NCBI GenBank assembly: GCA_014803415.1
Contig: JAAVBZ010000024.1
Span: forward strand, 26,771 to 90,770
Reading direction: 5' to 3'
DNA length: 64,000 bases
Source of the DNA: Lachnospiraceae bacterium
GTDB taxonomy: Bacteria; Bacillota; Clostridia; Lachnospirales; Lachnospiraceae
Under the pieces are notes generated by a model that saw nothing but the letters and a program-made list of their open reading frames with translations, was not told the DNA's origin and did no database searches. Positions 51,266 to 60,338 of the stretch are shown one piece after another; the first letter of the stretch is position 1; each line of letters begins with the position of its first letter. The translations under genes and the position numbers were made by a program.

Positions 51266-52564
51266 ATGAATATCAGATTATATAATGCCAGAATACTTAC
51301 TATGGAAGAAGGAAGAGATGTATTCCTTGGCGAAATATGGGTGAAAAATGAAAGAATCATCTATGTTGGCGAAGGCAGGGATACTGATGCGGTTTACCGG
51401 AAATTACAGATTTCCGGTATGACCTGGGACCGGGAGATCGACTGTGAAGGAAATCTTCTGATGCCCGGTTTTAAAAATGCGCATACTCACTCCGGAATGA
51501 CTCTGCTTCGCTCTTATGCAGATGATCTTCCTCTCGGAGAATGGCTGAATCAGCAGGTCTTTCCTGTAGAAGCCAGGCTTTCTGAACAGGACATTTATGA
51601 ATTGACCAAACTTGCAGTACTGGAATATCTCACAAGCGGCATCACGGCGGTTTTTGATATGTATCTTACGCCTGATTCCATATACAGAGCGTTTGACGAA
51701 ATGGGAATGAGAGGCGTACAGGTAGGAGGAGTCAATAATTTCAGCCAGTCGCCGGAGCTTCTTGAGCAGTGGTACTTAAAGCTTAATGATAAAAGCCCTC
51801 TGCAGTCTTTTAAGCTGGGCTTTCATGCAGAATATACCTGCTCCAAAGAGCTTCTGATGAAGATTTCCGAAATTGTTCATAAATATGAAGCCCCGGTATA
51901 TACTCATATGGCAGAAACAGCGTCGGAAGTAGAGGGCTGCAAGGAAAGATACGGCATGACGCCCATGGCTTTTCTGGATTCTCTTGGAATATTTGATTTT
52001 GGCGGCGGCGGATACCATTGTGTCCATGTAACGGATGAAGATATTGCCATTATGAAAAAGAGAGGATTATATGCGGTTTCCAATCCCGGATCCAATACCA
52101 AACTGGCCAGTGGCATTGCGCCGATCACGAAATTCCTTGAAAGCGGCGTTCCGGTAGCGCTTGGTACTGACGGACCTGCCAGCAACAATTGTCTTGATAT
52201 GTTCCGGGAAATGTTTCTTGTAACGGGACTTGCAAAGCTGAAGGAGAATGATGCCTCCGCTGTTGATGCCCTGGAGGTGCTTAAAATGGCCACAGTTAAC
52301 GGTGCAAAGGCTATGGGCCTTTTCGATGCCGATGTGCTGGCAGAAGGAAAATTATCCGATCTGATCATGATCGATCTGAATCAGCCCAATATGCAGCCTC
52401 TTAACAATATTGCTAAAAATATTGTATACAGCGGCAGTAAGGCCAATGTAAAAATGACCATGATCCATGGAAAGATCCTTTATGAAAACGGAACATTTTA
52501 TACAGAAGAAAAGCCGGAAGAAATCTACAAAAAAGCAAATGACATTGTGAATAAATTACACTGA
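51266..52564 (+). CDS. mtaD: 5'-methylthioadenosine/S-adenosylhomocysteine deaminase-like amidohydrolase
   Basis: The protein has 432 residues. It is an amidohydrolase of the TrzN/SAH-deaminase group: metal ligands in KNAHTHSGMTLLRSYADD, THMAETASEVEGC, GGGYHCVHVTDED and GTDGPASNNCLDMFREM. Family members deaminate MTA, SAH or related adenosine derivatives; some act on guanine-like bases. Its neighbours PunA and Cdd support a purine nucleoside substrate. The exact substrate cannot be decided from sequence. The ATG follows GAGGGGAGGAACTAA, and the start is one base after the stop of cdd. Confidence 0.85.
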   Translation: MNIRLYNARILTMEEGRDVFLGEIWVKNERIIYVGEGRDTDAVYRKLQISGMTWDREIDCEGNLLMPGFKNAHTHSGMTLLRSYADDLPLGEWLNQQVFPVEARLSEQDIYELTKLAVLEYLTSGITAVFDMYLTPDSIYRAFDEMGMRGVQVGGVNNFSQSPELLEQWYLKLNDKSPLQSFKLGFHAEYTCSKELLMKISEIVHKYEAPVYTHMAETASEVEGCKERYGMTPMAFLDSLGIFDFGGGGYHCVHVTDEDIAIMKKRGLYAVSNPGSNTKLASGIAPITKFLESGVPVALGTDGPASNNCLDMFREMFLVTGLAKLKENDASAVDALEVLKMATVNGAKAMGLFDADVLAEGKLSDLIMIDLNQPNMQPLNNIAKNIVYSGSKANVKMTMIHGKILYENGTFYTEEKPEEIYKKANDIVNKLH

Positions 52565-52578
52565 TAAATGGAGCTTAT

Positions 52579-54255
52579 ATGGAGAATTTAGTTTTTGCGG
52601 CAGTATTGCTTTTTATTATTCTGATACTTGGGATAAAGGAGTCCATTCATTCCAAAGAAAAAGAAAAGGACTTTGTCAAAAGATTATATAGTGAATATGG
52701 CGTGCTGCCGCAAAAGGAATATAAATCCGAAAGATTTGAAAGCATATCCCATTATTATGAAAAGCACAGGACCGGGTTTCATATCGATGACATTACATGG
52801 AACGACCTGAATATGGATGCAGTATTCATGCAGATGAATTATACGATGTCCGCTGCCGGAGAAGAGTTTCTGTATTATATGCTGCGCACGCCTTCCTTTG
52901 ACAGGAAAGAAATGGAAAAGCAGGAAGAATTGATCGCGTTTTTCAGGAATAATCCGGATGAAAGAGTGGCCTGTCAGGTTCTTTTTGCCAAACTTGGAGG
53001 AACAGGTAAATTTTCTATTTATGATTATCTGGATTATCTGAATGAACTGGGAGAGCGCAGTAACAGAGCGCATTATATATCGCTTATTCTGGTACTTATC
53101 AGTATTGGAGTTCTGTTTGTGAATCTGCCTGTAGGACTTCTTCTGATGTTATGCGTGTTTGTATCAAATGTTTTGTCTTATTTTAAGATAAAGGGAGAAA
53201 TCGATCCCTATGTTACCAGTTTTGCATATATATTCAGGCTTCTTAATATGACAGATAAGCTGGAGGAGAAAAATATAACGGCTTTATCAGAAGAGAACAA
53301 AATTCTCAGTGAGAGCTTAAAGAAATTCACGAAGTTTAAAAGAGGATCTTTTCTGTTAATGTCTCCGGGCAGGATGACGGCATCTTCCAATCTGATCGAT
53401 ATCATACTTGATTATCTGCGTATGGTCTTTCATCTGGATCTGATCAAGTTCAATCAGATGCTAAAGGAAGTCAGGGAGCATACGTCAGATATAGATCAGA
53501 TGCTTACGATAGTGGGAAGAATAGACGCCATGATAGCGATAGGTGCCTACAGAGAAGGAAATCCTGATCACTGTATTCCTGAATTTTCAGAAAAACTTGT
53601 GATCAATGCAGTAAATCTGTATCATCCATTGATAGAATCACCTGTAAAGAATGATATAGATGAAAACGGAAGTATTTTGATCACAGGTTCCAATGCATCA
53701 GGCAAATCCACCTTCCTGAAAACTGTGGCGATCAATGTGATCTTAGCGCAGGCCATTCATACCTGTATGGCGGATTCTTACAAGGCAGGAATGTTCCGAG
53801 TCTGTTCTTCTATGACCCTTCGAGATGATATTCAGGGTGGAGACAGCTATTATATGGTAGAGATCAAGGCTTTGAAACGTATACTGGATGAAAGAAAAAA
53901 AGAGGGAGCACCTGTTCTCTGCTTTGTAGATGAGGTGCTGCGGGGAACCAATACAGTAGAACGAATTGCGGCGTCCGCCCAGATATTGAAAAGCTTGCGC
54001 GGAAAAAACACGATTTGTTTTGCAGCGACCCATGATATTGAATTGACTCATATACTGGAGGATATTTATACCAATTATCATTTTGAAGAAGAAATTGAGG
54101 AAAATGATATTTCTTTCAGCTATAAGATCATGAGCGGGCGTGCTTCCACAAGAAATGCTATTAAACTCCTTGGCATTATGGGGTATGATGATATGATTGT
54201 GAAAGATGCTGAAAAGATGGCAGCTGATTTCCTTGAAAAAGGAAGCTGGACATGA
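52579..54255 (+). CDS. Membrane-anchored MutS-like ATPase
   Basis: The protein has 558 residues. A hydrophobic N-terminal helix (MENLVFAAVLLFIILILGI) and a hydrophobic hairpin near residues 155-200 (SLILVLISIGVLFVNLPVGL) suggest membrane attachment. Between them and the C-terminus lies a clamp/lever-like helical region, then a MutS ATPase domain: Walker A ITGSNASGKSTFLKTVAINV, Walker B LCFVDEVLRGTNTVERIAAS, and FAATHDIEL. The mismatch-recognition domain of true MutS is missing. Related proteins are frequent in Clostridia; their role is not known. A small membrane protein gene follows, overlapping region 54252-54255 at its alternative start. Function in mismatch repair should not be assumed. 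Confidence 0.82.
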   Translation: MENLVFAAVLLFIILILGIKESIHSKEKEKDFVKRLYSEYGVLPQKEYKSERFESISHYYEKHRTGFHIDDITWNDLNMDAVFMQMNYTMSAAGEEFLYYMLRTPSFDRKEMEKQEELIAFFRNNPDERVACQVLFAKLGGTGKFSIYDYLDYLNELGERSNRAHYISLILVLISIGVLFVNLPVGLLLMLCVFVSNVLSYFKIKGEIDPYVTSFAYIFRLLNMTDKLEEKNITALSEENKILSESLKKFTKFKRGSFLLMSPGRMTASSNLIDIILDYLRMVFHLDLIKFNQMLKEVREHTSDIDQMLTIVGRIDAMIAIGAYREGNPDHCIPEFSEKLVINAVNLYHPLIESPVKNDIDENGSILITGSNASGKSTFLKTVAINVILAQAIHTCMADSYKAGMFRVCSSMTLRDDIQGGDSYYMVEIKALKRILDERKKEGAPVLCFVDEVLRGTNTVERIAASAQILKSLRGKNTICFAATHDIELTHILEDIYTNYHFEEEIEENDISFSYKIMSGRASTRNAIKLLGIMGYDDMIVKDAEKMAADFLEKGSWT

Positions 54256-54290
54256 TAGAATATAATGCAGGAAAGGTAAGGCGATTATAT

Positions 54291-54446
54291 ATGAGTAACG
54301 TAATTGCATTTTTAAATTCATTTTTATCTTATTTGTTGTTGATGGCAATTATAGTAGTGATTGCGGGCGTGGCAGTTTTTATCGGAATTAAGACCCGCAA
54401 GAGCAAAGATGCCAAGGCAGCAAATACAGAAAAAGCAGCAGAATGA
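54291..54446 (+). CDS. Small single-pass membrane protein
   Basis: The protein has 51 residues, with one strong membrane helix (FLSYLLLMAIIVVIAGVAVF) and a basic, alanine-rich tail (KTRKSKDAKAANTEKAAE). I prefer the ATG at 54291 because AAAGGTAAGG lies upstream and the hydrophobic N-terminus starts there; an in-frame ATG at 54252, which overlaps the end of the MutS-like gene, would give 64 residues and has an AAGGAAG site, so it cannot be excluded. Similar tiny membrane proteins occur widely in Lachnospiraceae; no function is known. A terminator follows nine bases after the stop. Confidence 0.65.
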   Translation: MSNVIAFLNSFLSYLLLMAIIVVIAGVAVFIGIKTRKSKDAKAANTEKAAE

Positions 54447-54454
54447 AGAATGAT

Positions 54455-54483
54455 AAAAAGTGTTCAGATAATGAACACTTTTT
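54455..54483 (+). terminator. Terminator after the small membrane protein gene
   Basis: AAAAAGTGTTCA pairs perfectly with TGAACACTTTTT (12 pairs) across a five-base loop. Confidence 0.88.
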
Positions 54484-54533
54484 CACGTCATAGAACTCTT
54501 TTTTACAGATTCATATAAAGGAAAGGTTATTTC

Positions 54534-55226
54534 ATGAAAAAATATGAGATTATTCTGTGGGATGTAGATCAGACATTACTGGATTTTACAAAATCCGAAG
54601 ATTATGCTCTGCGGCATGCTTTTGAACAATTTGGAAGGAGCATTGATACAGAGATTGTAAAGCTGTATTCCGGAATCAATGATTCTTATTGGAAGCGGCT
54701 TGAAAGAGGGGAAGTTACCAGGCAGGAGGTTATCTATGGGCGTTTCAGATCATTGTTTCAGGAGCTTTCTGTTGAGGATATTACAGCAGAAGAATTTGCG
54801 CCTGTTTTTCAAAAAGCTTTGGGCTCAGTTTACTTTTATAAAGATGATTCCTACAGGCTTTGTCAGGAACTTCAGAAAGATTTCAGACAGTATGTGGTAA
54901 CGAACGGTGTGACGTGGACACAGCAAAACAAGTTGAAACTGGCAGGCTTTGATAAAGTGATGGAGGATATTTTTATTTCAGAGATGTTGGGATGTGACAA
55001 GCCCTGCAGAGAATTTTTTGATAAATGTTTTGAGCGGATACCGGATTTCAATAAAGAAAAGACGATAATCGTTGGAGATTCACTAACCAGCGATATGATG
55101 GGCGGGAACAATGCGGGTATAGCATGCTGCTGGTATAACCCGGAGGGAAAAGAAAGAACCGGCACAGTCAGAATTGATCATGAAATAGATGACCTATGGG
55201 ATATCAGGGAGGTTTTAAATGGCTAG
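54534..55226 (+). CDS. HAD-superfamily nucleotidase, YjjG type
   Basis: The protein has 230 residues. HAD motif I is LWDVDQTLLDF (Asp10, Asp12), motif II lies in YVVTNGVTWTQ, and motif IV is IIVGDSLTSDMMGGNNAG. The arrangement of the cap matches the YjjG family, which removes phosphate from non-canonical pyrimidine nucleotides and so protects DNA. The ATG follows AAGGAAAGGTTATTTC. Its 3' end overlaps the next gene, a WYL regulator, by eight bases, so the two are probably coexpressed. Confidence 0.85.
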   Translation: MKKYEIILWDVDQTLLDFTKSEDYALRHAFEQFGRSIDTEIVKLYSGINDSYWKRLERGEVTRQEVIYGRFRSLFQELSVEDITAEEFAPVFQKALGSVYFYKDDSYRLCQELQKDFRQYVVTNGVTWTQQNKLKLAGFDKVMEDIFISEMLGCDKPCREFFDKCFERIPDFNKEKTIIVGDSLTSDMMGGNNAGIACCWYNPEGKERTGTVRIDHEIDDLWDIREVLNG

Positions 55227-56220
55227 ATCCTCAAAACAGAAAATGAAGCTTTTATATCTTTTGAAGATATTGACCGAAAGGACAGATGAAAATCATTGTT
55301 TATCCGCACAGGAGCTGATAGAAGAACTTTCCAGATATGATATTAAGGCGGAAAGAAAAAGCATTTATGACGATATTTCCTGTCTGCTTGATTTTGGATA
55401 TGATATTGTGTGCGTCAGGCAAAGAGTGGGCGGGGGCTATTATCTTGCAGAAAGAGAATTTGAACTGCCTGAACTGAAATTGCTTGTTGATGCAGTCCAG
55501 TCCTCCAGGTTTATTACACAGAAGAAATCCAAAGAGCTGATCGCCAAGATTGAAAGACTGGGAAGTCCCTACGATGCAAAAAAACTGCAGCGACAGGTGC
55601 TGGTAGCGGGGCGCATAAAGGCAGAAAACGAAAGCATTTATTATATTATAGATAAAATACATAATGCCATTCAGGAAGATACGCCCATTGTTTTTACTTA
55701 TATGGAATGGAATGCGGATAAGGAATTACAGCCAAGAAGATCAGGACAGTTGTATCAGGTGAGCCCGCTGTCTCTTACATGGAAGGATGAAAATTATTAT
55801 TTAATAGCATATGATGCAGGAGAAGAAAAGATCAAGCATTTCAGAGTGGATAAAATGAGACAGATCAAAGCTGTATCAAACAAAAAAAGACAGGGTATAA
55901 AGGAGTTTGAAGAGCTTGATATTGTAGCTTATGTCAATACGACTTTTGGTATGTTCGGGGGAGAAAAGGAAACGGTTACCCTTCTTTTGCCGGGGGCCAT
56001 GACAGGGATCATGATCGACAGATTTGGAAAGGAAAATGTTGATATAAGGAAAAGGGAGAAGGATATGATCAGTGTCAGGATAAAGATCACCGTCAGCGGA
56101 CAGTTCTATGGCTGGCTTACAGGCCTTGGAAACAGAGTATCCATACTTTCACCGGAAAATGTAAAGAATGATTATAAGGAATATTTACAGGGGATTTTAC
56201 AGAATTATAACAGAGAATAA
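55219..56220 (+). CDS. WYL-domain transcriptional regulator
   Basis: The protein has 333 residues. The N-terminal HTH (HCLSAQELIEELSRYDIKAE, RKSIYDDISCLLDFGYDIVC) is of the DeoR/HTH_11 type. The middle part (about residues 140-220) has the WYL pattern (SLTWKDENYYLIAYDAGEEK, with HFRVDKMRQIKAV). The C-terminal WCX region follows. WYL domains sense ligands or nucleic acids and often regulate genes of DNA damage or phage defence, but here there is no such neighbourhood. It overlaps the HAD phosphatase gene by eight bases; the ATG follows GGGAGGTTTTAA. Confidence 0.9.
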   Translation: MARSSKQKMKLLYLLKILTERTDENHCLSAQELIEELSRYDIKAERKSIYDDISCLLDFGYDIVCVRQRVGGGYYLAEREFELPELKLLVDAVQSSRFITQKKSKELIAKIERLGSPYDAKKLQRQVLVAGRIKAENESIYYIIDKIHNAIQEDTPIVFTYMEWNADKELQPRRSGQLYQVSPLSLTWKDENYYLIAYDAGEEKIKHFRVDKMRQIKAVSNKKRQGIKEFEELDIVAYVNTTFGMFGGEKETVTLLLPGAMTGIMIDRFGKENVDIRKREKDMISVRIKITVSGQFYGWLTGLGNRVSILSPENVKNDYKEYLQGILQNYNRE

Positions 56221-56240
56221 ACAGACAGGAAGGAATTAAA

Positions 56241-57410
56241 ATGAAGTTGCAGACAGCAGAAAGAATGAAGGATTATGAGGAAGGGATCTTTCAGCTTTTA
56301 AATGAAAAGAAAGAAGAAGTAGAGAAAACAGGTAAAAAGGTCTATAACCTTTCTGTAGGAACGCCGGATTTTGAACCTGCTCCCCATATTATAGAGGCAG
56401 TTGTGGAGGCAGCCGGAAAACCGGAGAATTATAAGTATTCACTTAAGGAAATTCCGGAGCTTTTGCAGGCGGTCATTACACGATACAAGAAAAGATATGA
56501 GGTAGAATTGAATCCATCCGAAGTAACAGCAGTTTATGGATCACAGGAGGGAATCGCGCATATTGGGCTGTCACTTTGTAATCCGGGTGATGTGGTCCTG
56601 GTACCGGATCCGGGTTATCCTATCTTCAGCATAGGTCCGTCACTTGCCATGGCTGATATCGTGGCTTATCCGCTTCTTAAAGAGAATCATTATCTGCCTG
56701 ATCTAAAAGGAATGGAAGAAAACATCAGAAAACGGGCAAAGTTTATGATAGTTTCCTACCCCTTAAATCCCATATGCAAAGCTGCGCCGGACAGTTTTTA
56801 TCAAGAACTGATCTTGTGGGCCAAAGAGAATAATATTATTATTGTCCATGACAATGCCTATTCGGATATTATCTATGACGGCCGGTTGGGGAGATCGATC
56901 CTTTCTTTTGAAGGAGCAAAGGATATCTGTGTAGAGTTCTATTCTCTGTCCAAAAGCTATAATTATACAGGGGCAAGAATGGGATTTCTGGTGGGAAATG
57001 AGTTCCTGGTTCAAAATTTTAAAAAGCTCAGATCCCAGATTGACTACGGAGCTTTTCTTCCGGTGCAATATGGTGCTGTGGCCGCGCTTACAGGGCCGGA
57101 TGATATGATAAAAAACCAGTGTATTGAATACCAGAAAAGAAGAGATGCTTTATGCGGGGGACTTCGTAAAATTGGGTGGCAGATAGAGGACAGTGAAGGT
57201 ACTATGTTTGCCTGGGCTGGTATTCCCCAAAAATATACGGATGATGTAGAATTTGTTATGGAGCTTCTTGAGAGATCAGGGGTATTGTGCACTCCCGGAA
57301 GCAGCTTTGGCAAATTAGGGAAAGGACATGTTCGCTTTGCCCTTACTATGCCCACAGAGCAGATCAAAGAAGCTGTAGGGGCAATCGAAGCTTCGGGTAT
57401 TTTGAAATAA
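56241..57410 (+). CDS. Class I/II aminotransferase, LL-diaminopimelate-aminotransferase-like
   Basis: The protein has 389 residues. It is a PLP enzyme of fold type I: KKVYNLSVGTPDFEPAPHII at the N-terminus, EVTAVYGSQEGIAHIGLSLC, VLVPDPGYPIFSIGP, the cofactor lysine in SLSKSYNYTGARMGFLVG and the arginine of FALTMP near the end (VRFALTMPTEQ). The normally conserved NPTG after the first NP is replaced by NPICK. The family includes DapL, AspC and AlaT; DapL is the best guess by overall look, not by direct evidence. No lysine pathway gene is adjacent. The ATG follows CAGGAAGGAATTAAA. Confidence 0.75.
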   Translation: MKLQTAERMKDYEEGIFQLLNEKKEEVEKTGKKVYNLSVGTPDFEPAPHIIEAVVEAAGKPENYKYSLKEIPELLQAVITRYKKRYEVELNPSEVTAVYGSQEGIAHIGLSLCNPGDVVLVPDPGYPIFSIGPSLAMADIVAYPLLKENHYLPDLKGMEENIRKRAKFMIVSYPLNPICKAAPDSFYQELILWAKENNIIIVHDNAYSDIIYDGRLGRSILSFEGAKDICVEFYSLSKSYNYTGARMGFLVGNEFLVQNFKKLRSQIDYGAFLPVQYGAVAALTGPDDMIKNQCIEYQKRRDALCGGLRKIGWQIEDSEGTMFAWAGIPQKYTDDVEFVMELLERSGVLCTPGSSFGKLGKGHVRFALTMPTEQIKEAVGAIEASGILK

Positions 57411-57458
57411 CACCAAATATCTATCTCTTTTTTTAGCTATTTTTATTCAGGGATTTCG

Positions 57459-57487
57459 TTGACAGTATTCCTGCCTTTGATTATACT
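57459..57487 (+). promoter_or_regulatory. Promoter of nrdD-nrdG-dut
   Basis: TTGACA, 17 bases, TATACT, near the SigA consensus. The predicted start is near 57494, which leaves a leader of about 130 bases before nrdD. The region 57411-57624 holds no gene: it contains this promoter and the two NrdR boxes. Confidence 0.82.
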
Positions 57488-57494
57488 ATAAATT

Positions 57495-57511
57495 ACCACT
57501 ATATGTTGAAA
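57495..57511 (+). promoter_or_regulatory. NrdR box 1
   Basis: ACCACTATATGTTGAAA matches the NrdR box (ACCACTANATWTWGTGT, in reverse complement) at about 13 of 17 positions. It begins right at the predicted transcription start. Confidence 0.6.
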
Positions 57512-57535
57512 CACAAGATGAATTGATCACCAGAT

Positions 57536-57552
57536 TTTGTGTTTTGGTAATT
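57536..57552 (+). promoter_or_regulatory. NrdR box 2
   Basis: ATCACCAGATTTTGTGT matches the NrdR box at about 15 of 17 positions. It lies 41 bases (four helical turns) downstream of box 1, within the mRNA leader of nrdD. Confidence 0.7.
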
Positions 57553-57624
57553 GCGAAAGGGGAAAGAATTACACATAAATCCTGCTTTGCGGGATCAGTC
57601 AAAGAATTGAACGGAGGAAATAGA

Positions 57625-59814
57625 ATGGGTTTTACAGAGGTACAGGACAGGGAACAGATTGACGAATATGGCGGGGTTTATAAGCCTGACAGAGAAGTAA
57701 AAGTGATCAAGAAGGATGGAAGTCTTGAAGCTTTTAATGTACAGAAGGTCATTGATGCAGTGGGAAAAAGTGCTTACCGGGCGCTGACAAAATTTACGGA
57801 GGAAGAAAAGAAACATATCTGCCAGTATGTGGTAGAAAAGGTAAATGAACTGGATCAGGATCAGATACCGATTCCCATTATGCACAATATTGTAGAAAGT
57901 GCACTGGAAGATGTAAAGCCGATCGTAGCCAAAAGTTATCGTGATTATAGAAACTATAAGCAGGATTTCGTACGTATGATGGATGATGTTTATAAAAAGA
58001 GCCAATCCATTATGTACGTAGGAGACAAAGAAAACGCCAATACGGACAGTGCCCTTGTTTCTACCAAAAGAAGTTTGATATTCAATCAGTTTAATAAGGA
58101 ATTGTATCAGAAGTTTTTTATGACAACAGAGGAGATTCAGGCCTGCCGCGACGGGTATATTTATGTCCATGATATGTCTGCAAGAAGAGATACCATGAAT
58201 TGTTGTCTGTTCGATGTTTCCAGTGTTCTGACCGGCGGATTTGAAATGGGAAATATCTGGTACAATGAGCCAAAAACATTAGATGTGGCCTTTGACGTTA
58301 TCGGGGATATTGTTTTAAGTGCTGCCAGCCAGCAATACGGCGGTTTTACAGTGCCTGAGGTAGATAAGATATTAGAGCCTTATGCAGAAAAAACATATAA
58401 GAAAAGTCTTAAGAGATATACCAACCTGGGTATCGATGAAGAAACTTCCAAGGCAGAAGCATATGCCGATGTAAAAAGAGAATTTGAACAGGGATTCCAG
58501 GGCTGGGAATATAAATTTAATACCGTAGCCAGCAGCCGAGGCGATTATCCTTTTATTACGGTGACTGCAGGAATCGGTACGGGAAGATTTGCCCGTCTTG
58601 CAACTATTTCACTTTTAAATGTCCGCAGAAAAGGACAGGGAAAGAAAGACTGCAAGAAACCTGTGTTGTTCCCTAAAATTGTATTTTTGTATGACGAAAA
58701 TCTTCACGGACCGGGTAAGGAACTGGAAGATGTATTTGAAGCAGGCGTGAAATGTTCGGCCAAGACCATGTATCCTGACTGGCTTTCTCTGACCGGTAAA
58801 GGCTATATTGCAAGTATGTACAAGCAGTATGGAAAGGTCATTTCCCCTATGGGCTGCAGGGCGTTCCTCTCCCCATGGTATGAAAGAGGCGGCATGCACC
58901 CGGCGGATGATCAGGATGCACCTGTCTTTGTAGGACGCTTTAATATCGGAGCGGTGTCACTGCATCTGCCGATGATCCTTGCAAAGTCCAGACAGGAGAA
59001 CCGTGATTTTTATGAGGTACTTGATTATTATCTGAATCTGATCCGTCAGCTTCATATCAGAACCTATGCTTATCTGGGAGAAATGCGTGCATCAACGAAT
59101 CCTCTGGCATATTGTGAAGGCGGTTTCCTTGGAGGTCACCTGGCGCTTAGCGATAAGATCAAGCCTATTTTAAAGACAGCTACTGCAAGTTTCGGAATTA
59201 CTGCATTTAATGAACTGCAGGAGCTTTATAATGGAAAGTCACTTGTTGAGGATGGTGCATTTGCACTTGAAGTGCTTGAACACATTAATGAAAAAATCAA
59301 TGAATTTAAAGAAGAAGACGGAAACCTTTATGCTATTTACGGAACCCCTGCCGAAAGTTTATGCGGTCTTCAGGTAAAGCAGTTCCGGGCAAAATATGGA
59401 ATTGTGGAAGGCGTTTCAGACAGAGAGTATGTTTCCAACAGTTTCCATTGTCATGTAACAGAGGACATTACTCCCATAGAAAAACAGGATCTTGAGTATC
59501 GGTTCTGGGAGCTTTCAAACGGCGGTAAGATTCAGTATGTAAAATATCCCATCGATTATAATATCGAGGCTATTAAGACATTGATCAGAAGAGCGATGGA
59601 TATGGGATTTTATGAAGGGGTCAATCTTTCCCTTGCATACTGTGATGACTGCGGACATCAGGAGCTTGAAATGGATGTATGTCCCGTATGCGGAAGCAAA
59701 AATCTGACCAAGATCGAGCGTATGAATGGTTATCTTTCCTATTCCCGTGTGCATGGCGATACCAGACTGAATGAAGCAAAAATGGCAGAAATCGCAGAAA
59801 GGAAGAGCATGTAG
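57625..59814 (+). CDS. nrdD: Anaerobic (class III) ribonucleoside-triphosphate reductase
   Basis: The protein has 729 residues. An ATP-cone regulatory domain lies at the N-terminus (VIKKDGSLEAFNVQKVIDAV), then the glycyl-radical catalytic domain (DTMNCCLFDVSSV; GCRAFLSPWYERGGMHPADD). A zinc site (CDDCGHQELEMDVCPVCGS) precedes the glycine-radical loop RMNGYLSYSRVHGD. It reduces NTPs to dNTPs under strictly anaerobic conditions, with the radical installed by NrdG. The ATG at 57625 follows CGGAGGAAATAGA; a longer frame from 57523 starts within the NrdR region and is rejected. nrdG follows three bases later. Confidence 0.97.
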   Translation: MGFTEVQDREQIDEYGGVYKPDREVKVIKKDGSLEAFNVQKVIDAVGKSAYRALTKFTEEEKKHICQYVVEKVNELDQDQIPIPIMHNIVESALEDVKPIVAKSYRDYRNYKQDFVRMMDDVYKKSQSIMYVGDKENANTDSALVSTKRSLIFNQFNKELYQKFFMTTEEIQACRDGYIYVHDMSARRDTMNCCLFDVSSVLTGGFEMGNIWYNEPKTLDVAFDVIGDIVLSAASQQYGGFTVPEVDKILEPYAEKTYKKSLKRYTNLGIDEETSKAEAYADVKREFEQGFQGWEYKFNTVASSRGDYPFITVTAGIGTGRFARLATISLLNVRRKGQGKKDCKKPVLFPKIVFLYDENLHGPGKELEDVFEAGVKCSAKTMYPDWLSLTGKGYIASMYKQYGKVISPMGCRAFLSPWYERGGMHPADDQDAPVFVGRFNIGAVSLHLPMILAKSRQENRDFYEVLDYYLNLIRQLHIRTYAYLGEMRASTNPLAYCEGGFLGGHLALSDKIKPILKTATASFGITAFNELQELYNGKSLVEDGAFALEVLEHINEKINEFKEEDGNLYAIYGTPAESLCGLQVKQFRAKYGIVEGVSDREYVSNSFHCHVTEDITPIEKQDLEYRFWELSNGGKIQYVKYPIDYNIEAIKTLIRRAMDMGFYEGVNLSLAYCDDCGHQELEMDVCPVCGSKNLTKIERMNGYLSYSRVHGDTRLNEAKMAEIAERKSM

Positions 59815-59817
59815 GGA

Positions 59818-60327
59818 ATGAGATACCATAATATAACCAAAGATGATATGTTAAATGGCGACGGACTGCGTGTGGTGCTTTGGGTAGCAGGTTGTTCTCA
59901 TTGCTGCAAGGAATGTCATAATCCCCTTACCTGGGATCCAAATGGCGGACTTCCCTTTGATGCGGAGGCCAAGAAGGAGATCTTTGATCAGTTAGATAAA
60001 TCCTATATTTCCGGGATCACTTTTTCAGGAGGTGATCCGCTTCACTCGGCAAACAGACTGGAAGTCAGAAATCTGATGACAGAAATAAGACAGAAATATC
60101 CGGATAAGACGATCTGGCTTTATACAGGGGATTCCTGGGAAAATATCCTTCATTATTCCATTATGCAGTATATTGATGTGTTAGTAGATGGGGAGTTTCA
60201 GGCGGATAAAAAAGATGTTAAACTTCTCTGGAAGGGGAGCAGTAATCAGAGAGTGATCGATGTGAAGAAAACCTTAAAACAGACAGATCCTACAGTTCCG
60301 ATTCTGTACTGCAATGATTATGCATAG
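59818..60327 (+). CDS. nrdG: Anaerobic ribonucleotide reductase activating protein
   Basis: The protein has 169 residues. It is a radical SAM enzyme that makes the glycyl radical on NrdD. The cluster motif C-x3-C-x2-C is [17 protein letters not shown] (Cys26, Cys30, Cys33), followed by the SAM-binding block TFSGGDPLH. The ATG lies three bases after the nrdD stop codon; the ribosome binding site is in the end of nrdD (AGGAAGAGCATGTAGGGA). It is the usual partner gene of nrdD. Confidence 0.97.
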   Translation: MRYHNITKDDMLNGDGLRVVLWVAGCSHCCKECHNPLTWDPNGGLPFDAEAKKEIFDQLDKSYISGITFSGGDPLHSANRLEVRNLMTEIRQKYPDKTIWLYTGDSWENILHYSIMQYIDVLVDGEFQADKKDVKLLWKGSSNQRVIDVKKTLKQTDPTVPILYCNDYA

Positions 60328-60338
60328 AGGTAAGAGTA

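Noticed and set aside
57523-57624. N-terminal extension of nrdD by 34 residues
   Set aside because: The stretch overlaps the second NrdR box, has no ribosome binding site, and is not part of the conserved protein; a GGAGG site precedes the ATG at 57625.
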